NCBI GenBank assembly: GCA_934376955.1
Contig: CAKRPJ010000012.1
Location: 1-59,706, forward strand
From: CAKRPJ01 sp934376955
GTDB taxonomy: Bacteria; Bacillota; Clostridia; Lachnospirales; Lachnospiraceae
Length of the DNA stretch: 59,706 nucleotides
Direction of reading: 5' to 3'
Part shown: piece after piece, positions 57,560 through 59,706 of the stretch
Layout of the letters: each line of letters starts with the position of its first letter
Position numbering within the stretch: the stretch's first letter is position 1
Made by a program: the position numbers and the translations under genes
The notes under the pieces: model-generated
Databases searched by the model: none
Told to the model about the DNA's origin: nothing
What the model saw: the letters and a program-made list of their open reading frames with translations, nothing else

Positions 57560-58669
57560 ATGATAAAATTATACGGAATGAATAAAATGAAACATACAGC
57601 GGCACTTCTTGCCGTATCCCTTATGTGCGGAGTGCTTGGCGGCTGCGCAGGAAGCCAGCAGGCAGAAACAACGGCAGCGAAGGCAGCCGCAGAACAGGCG
57701 GCAGACAGTCAGACTGCGGCCCCGGAGCAGACAACGGAGGCTAAGAAGCAGGAGGAAAAGGAGCTTCGTGAGATCAATGTCGTTCTGGACTGGTATCCGA
57801 ATGCGATCCACACCTTCATCTATACCGCCATCGACCGCGGCTACTATGCGGAGGAGGGGCTCGATGTTAAGGTACGCTTCCCGGCAAACGATAATGATGC
57901 TCTGGCCCTTGTTGCAGCCGGAAAGGCTGAGCTTGGCATGTACTATCCCCATGATGCGATCCAGGCAGTTGCAAATCAGGGAGCCGGTATCCGCTCCATC
58001 GGTGCCATCGTACAGTCCCCGCTCAATATCATCCTTTCCCTCAAGGAAAAGAATATCAAGAGCCCGGAGGATCTGGTAGGAAAAACCGTAGGCTATGGCG
58101 GAACTGCCTTAAGTGAAGCGCTGGTAAAGTGTATCATGGAAAATGTGGGTGCCGATGCTTCTGATGTCAACCTCATTAATGTCGGATTCGAGCTCATGAG
58201 CTCGATGACCACCGGAAACGTGGATGCCACAATCGGCTGTCTTGTAAACCACGAGGTACCGCAGATGGAGGAAGAAGGCTTTGAGGTGAATTACTTTATG
58301 ATGGACGAATACGGAGTCCCCAACTACTATGAGGCGGTCTTCCTTGCAAATAATAAGATGATCGAGGAGGAGCCGGAAGTCCTTGCCGGATTCTTACGCG
58401 CCTCTAAGAAGGGCTTCGATGACTTCAAAAACGATCCGGACGGATGCCTGACGATCCTTATGGACAACCAGAACGAAGAAAACTTCCCGCTCTCAAGAAG
58501 TGTTGAGGAAAAATCCTGTGCTACCCTTTTTCCGTTAATGGAAACAGAGGATGCCCAATTCCTGACACAGACAAAGGAGTGCTGGCAGGAAAACATTGAC
58601 TGGATGTTTGAGAACGGCCTTATCGACAAGAAGATCGAGGTGGATGAGGTAATGACGGTATTAGAATAA
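57560..58669 (+). CDS. thiY: THI5-like substrate-binding lipoprotein (ThiY)
   Basis: A 369-residue binding lipoprotein of the NMT1/THI5 type, which captures formylaminopyrimidine or related thiamine precursors outside the cell. A signal peptide ends in lipobox LGGC (about residue 29) with an Ala/Glu/Thr-rich tether (to about 70). The ligand domain includes LDWYPNAIHTFIYTAIDRGY, GKAELGMYYPHDAIQAVANQ and NYYEAVFLANN. ATG 57560 has AGAGG nine bases upstream; ATG 57578 or 57587 would also leave a signal peptide. A terminator follows. Confidence 0.93.
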   Translation: MIKLYGMNKMKHTAALLAVSLMCGVLGGCAGSQQAETTAAKAAAEQAADSQTAAPEQTTEAKKQEEKELREINVVLDWYPNAIHTFIYTAIDRGYYAEEGLDVKVRFPANDNDALALVAAGKAELGMYYPHDAIQAVANQGAGIRSIGAIVQSPLNIILSLKEKNIKSPEDLVGKTVGYGGTALSEALVKCIMENVGADASDVNLINVGFELMSSMTTGNVDATIGCLVNHEVPQMEEEGFEVNYFMMDEYGVPNYYEAVFLANNKMIEEEPEVLAGFLRASKKGFDDFKNDPDGCLTILMDNQNEENFPLSRSVEEKSCATLFPLMETEDAQFLTQTKECWQENIDWMFENGLIDKKIEVDEVMTVLE

Positions 58670-58707
58670 AATAACGGATAGCTTCGGCGTTTGCCCAGGC
58701 ATATCGG

Positions 58708-58749
58708 AAAAAACAGGTGAGATGCGTTGACATTCTTACCTGTTTTTTA
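58708..58749 (+). terminator. Terminator of the thi operon
   Basis: AAAAAACAGGT and ACCTGTTTTTT form a perfect stem with A and T tracts on either side, so it can act in both directions. Confidence 0.9.
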
Positions 58750-58783
58750 CTTAACACATCAATACATTCTTTTCGCAAAATCC

Positions 58784-58837
58784 TTTACGGCTTTGCATAT
58801 AATATGTTATGATATAATATGGTCTGGTTACCAGACC
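58784..58837 (+). promoter_or_regulatory. Promoter and GntR-type operator before the MBL gene
   Basis: TTTACG (58784-58789) and TATGAT (58808-58813) or TATAAT (58813-58818) form a promoter. GGTCTGGT-T-ACCAGACC (58821-58837) is a perfect palindrome with 8 bp arms containing TGGT-N-ACCA, the core of FadR-type GntR operators. It lies at the expected transcription start. Confidence 0.55.
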
Positions 58838-58878
58838 GGAAAATACAGGTTATAAATTTTTCTGAACCGATCAGAATG

Positions 58879-58887
58879 GGGGGGGGA
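58879..58887 (+). repeat. Nine-G homopolymer before the MBL gene start
   Basis: An uninterrupted run of nine G at 58878-58886 or so, within the ribosome binding region of the MBL gene. Slippage here would change the Shine-Dalgarno spacing or strength. It could also be a sequencing artefact. Confidence 0.6.
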
Positions 58888-58893
58888 CAGCGT

Positions 58894-59706
58894 ATGGAGG
58901 ATCGATGGATGCTGAGAGTTTACGGAGCGAGGGGCTCCTGTCCGGCATCAGGTACCGTAAATTCCGGATATGGATCTCATACATCCTGCACGGCAGTCGA
59001 GCTGGGGGATACAACCATAGTCTTTGATGCCGGAAGTGGTCTGACCCGTCTGGGATATGAACTAAAGAATCGAGTACGCTCCGGGCGTCTGGATATTTTT
59101 ATGAGTCATCTCCACATGGATCATCTGATCGGACTGTTTGGCTTTCCGCTCTTTTTTGATCCGGGCTGGGAGATACACCTTTACGGTGCCAGACGAAAGA
59201 AAAAAGAGTTTTATCTCCAGCTTTCCCAGATCATCTGCCCGCCCTACTGGCCGGTGGGGATAGAGGATTTTACCGCAAAGGTACAGATCCACGAGATACA
59301 GGAGGGCTCCGTAGTAAAATGCTGCGATGATGCCAGTGTAAAGGTCGGAAAGGGCTTTCATCCCAATGACAGCCTGATGTTCCGCCTTGAAGGAAACGGA
59401 AAGAGTGTTGTTTACGGGCTGGACTGTGAGGTAAACAACGAGATGGAAAAGGAGCTGACAAGATTTTCCAAAGATGCGGATGTTCTTGTCTACGATGCGA
59501 CTTATATGCCGGAGGATATGCCGGATCACGTGGGCTGGGGACATTCCGACTGGAAAAGCGGGATCAGGATCGGAGAAAACGCCTCTGTGAAAACGCTTCT
59601 TATGACACATTTTGCATGGGAATATCCGGATGAAGTGCTCATGGAGCAGGAGAAGATGGCAATGAAGGAAAGCAATCGATGTATTTTTGCACGAGAAGGG
59701 ATGAAC
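58894..59706 (+). CDS. Metallo-beta-lactamase-fold hydrolase, 3' end beyond window
   Basis: The first 271 residues of an MBL-fold protein that remains open to the window edge. Metal-binding motif SHLHMDHLIGL (about residues 69-79) is intact, with VFDAGSGLTRLG before it and the later motifs KGFHPNDS, VYGLDCE, VYDATYMPEDM and LLMTHFAW. The start RVYGARGSCPASG is typical of PhnP-like and related phosphodiesterase-type MBL proteins. ATG 58894 follows a G-rich site; ATG 58909 is an alternative. Substrate unknown. Confidence 0.85.
   Translation, partial: MEDRWMLRVYGARGSCPASGTVNSGYGSHTSCTAVELGDTTIVFDAGSGLTRLGYELKNRVRSGRLDIFMSHLHMDHLIGLFGFPLFFDPGWEIHLYGARRKKKEFYLQLSQIICPPYWPVGIEDFTAKVQIHEIQEGSVVKCCDDASVKVGKGFHPNDSLMFRLEGNGKSVVYGLDCEVNNEMEKELTRFSKDADVLVYDATYMPEDMPDHVGWGHSDWKSGIRIGENASVKTLLMTHFAWEYPDEVLMEQEKMAMKESNRCIFAREGMN

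Overview
The window looks like a chromosomal segment of a strictly anaerobic, low-to-medium GC Firmicute, most likely a Lachnospiraceae-type Clostridium. The pointers are strong AGGAGG ribosome binding sites, a hybrid cluster protein with the anaerobe-type cysteine motif, a GltS glutamate symporter under a DcuS/DcuR-like pair, PdxS/PdxT, a TPP-riboswitch thi operon, many lipoproteins with LTAC-type lipoboxes, a fragment of the sporulation protease SpoIVB, and tandem large serine recombinases. This placement is inference from gene content; no 16S or marker comparison was possible.

Layout. 1-7.1 kb: ferredoxin-like protein plus Hcp (redox/nitrosative stress), a short KdpD/KdpE-like pair without kdp transport genes, a CNNM/CorC protein and an AI-2E family permease. 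7.5-9.5 kb: flavin reductase and M17 aminopeptidase. 9.7-14.4 kb: zinc-ribbon SPFH protein, TM2 protein, small membrane proteins and two lipoproteins. 14.5-19.8 kb (minus): MATE exporter, sensor kinase, response regulator and GltS. 19.9-22.9 kb: pdxST with divergent PdxR-like regulator. 23-27.6 kb: split chromate transporter, Crp/Fnr regulator, YitT protein, thioredoxin, amine-dehydrogenase-like enzyme. 27.8-35.5 kb: MerR regulator, a Septu-like ATPase/HNH defence pair bracketed by short direct repeats, a TetR fragment, HD protein, TraX protein, a membrane-bound LuxR-type regulator, a membrane protein and a lipoprotein. 35.6-40.6 kb: DUF6870-like protein and three tandem large serine recombinases. 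40.7-44.4 kb: zinc-ribbon protein with a 7 x 30 bp repeat and three lipoproteins, then a SpoIVB remnant. 44.9-53.6 kb: SDR, a NifX-domain/FKBP fusion, LysR, an amidohydrolase-like / MatC-like / isocitrate dehydrogenase operon, aspartate kinase and a membrane protein. 53.6-58.7 kb: TPP riboswitch and thiE-thiD-tenA-ThiZ-ThiX-ThiY. The window ends inside a metallo-beta-lactamase-fold gene.

How genes work together. The thi genes form a TPP-controlled unit that imports and rebuilds the pyrimidine half of thiamine and condenses it to thiamine phosphate. pdxS and pdxT form PLP synthase beneath a PLP-sensing regulator. The minus-strand block 14.5-19.8 kb probably senses an extracellular carboxylate or amino acid and controls glutamate symport. 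ATPase and HNH genes overlap by 17 bp and probably act as one anti-phage complex.

The most unusual non-coding signal is a 163 bp dispersed element that occurs twice nearly identically (11782-11944, 44662-44824). It can fold into a closing stem around three hairpins plus a fourth 3' hairpin. A third, 50 bp copy (31783-31832, inverted) looks like the product of deletion between two ATTGCGAA repeats. One full copy sits in the loop of an otherwise ordinary terminator. A second repeat of 19 bp occurs at three places and supplies the last codons of one response regulator.
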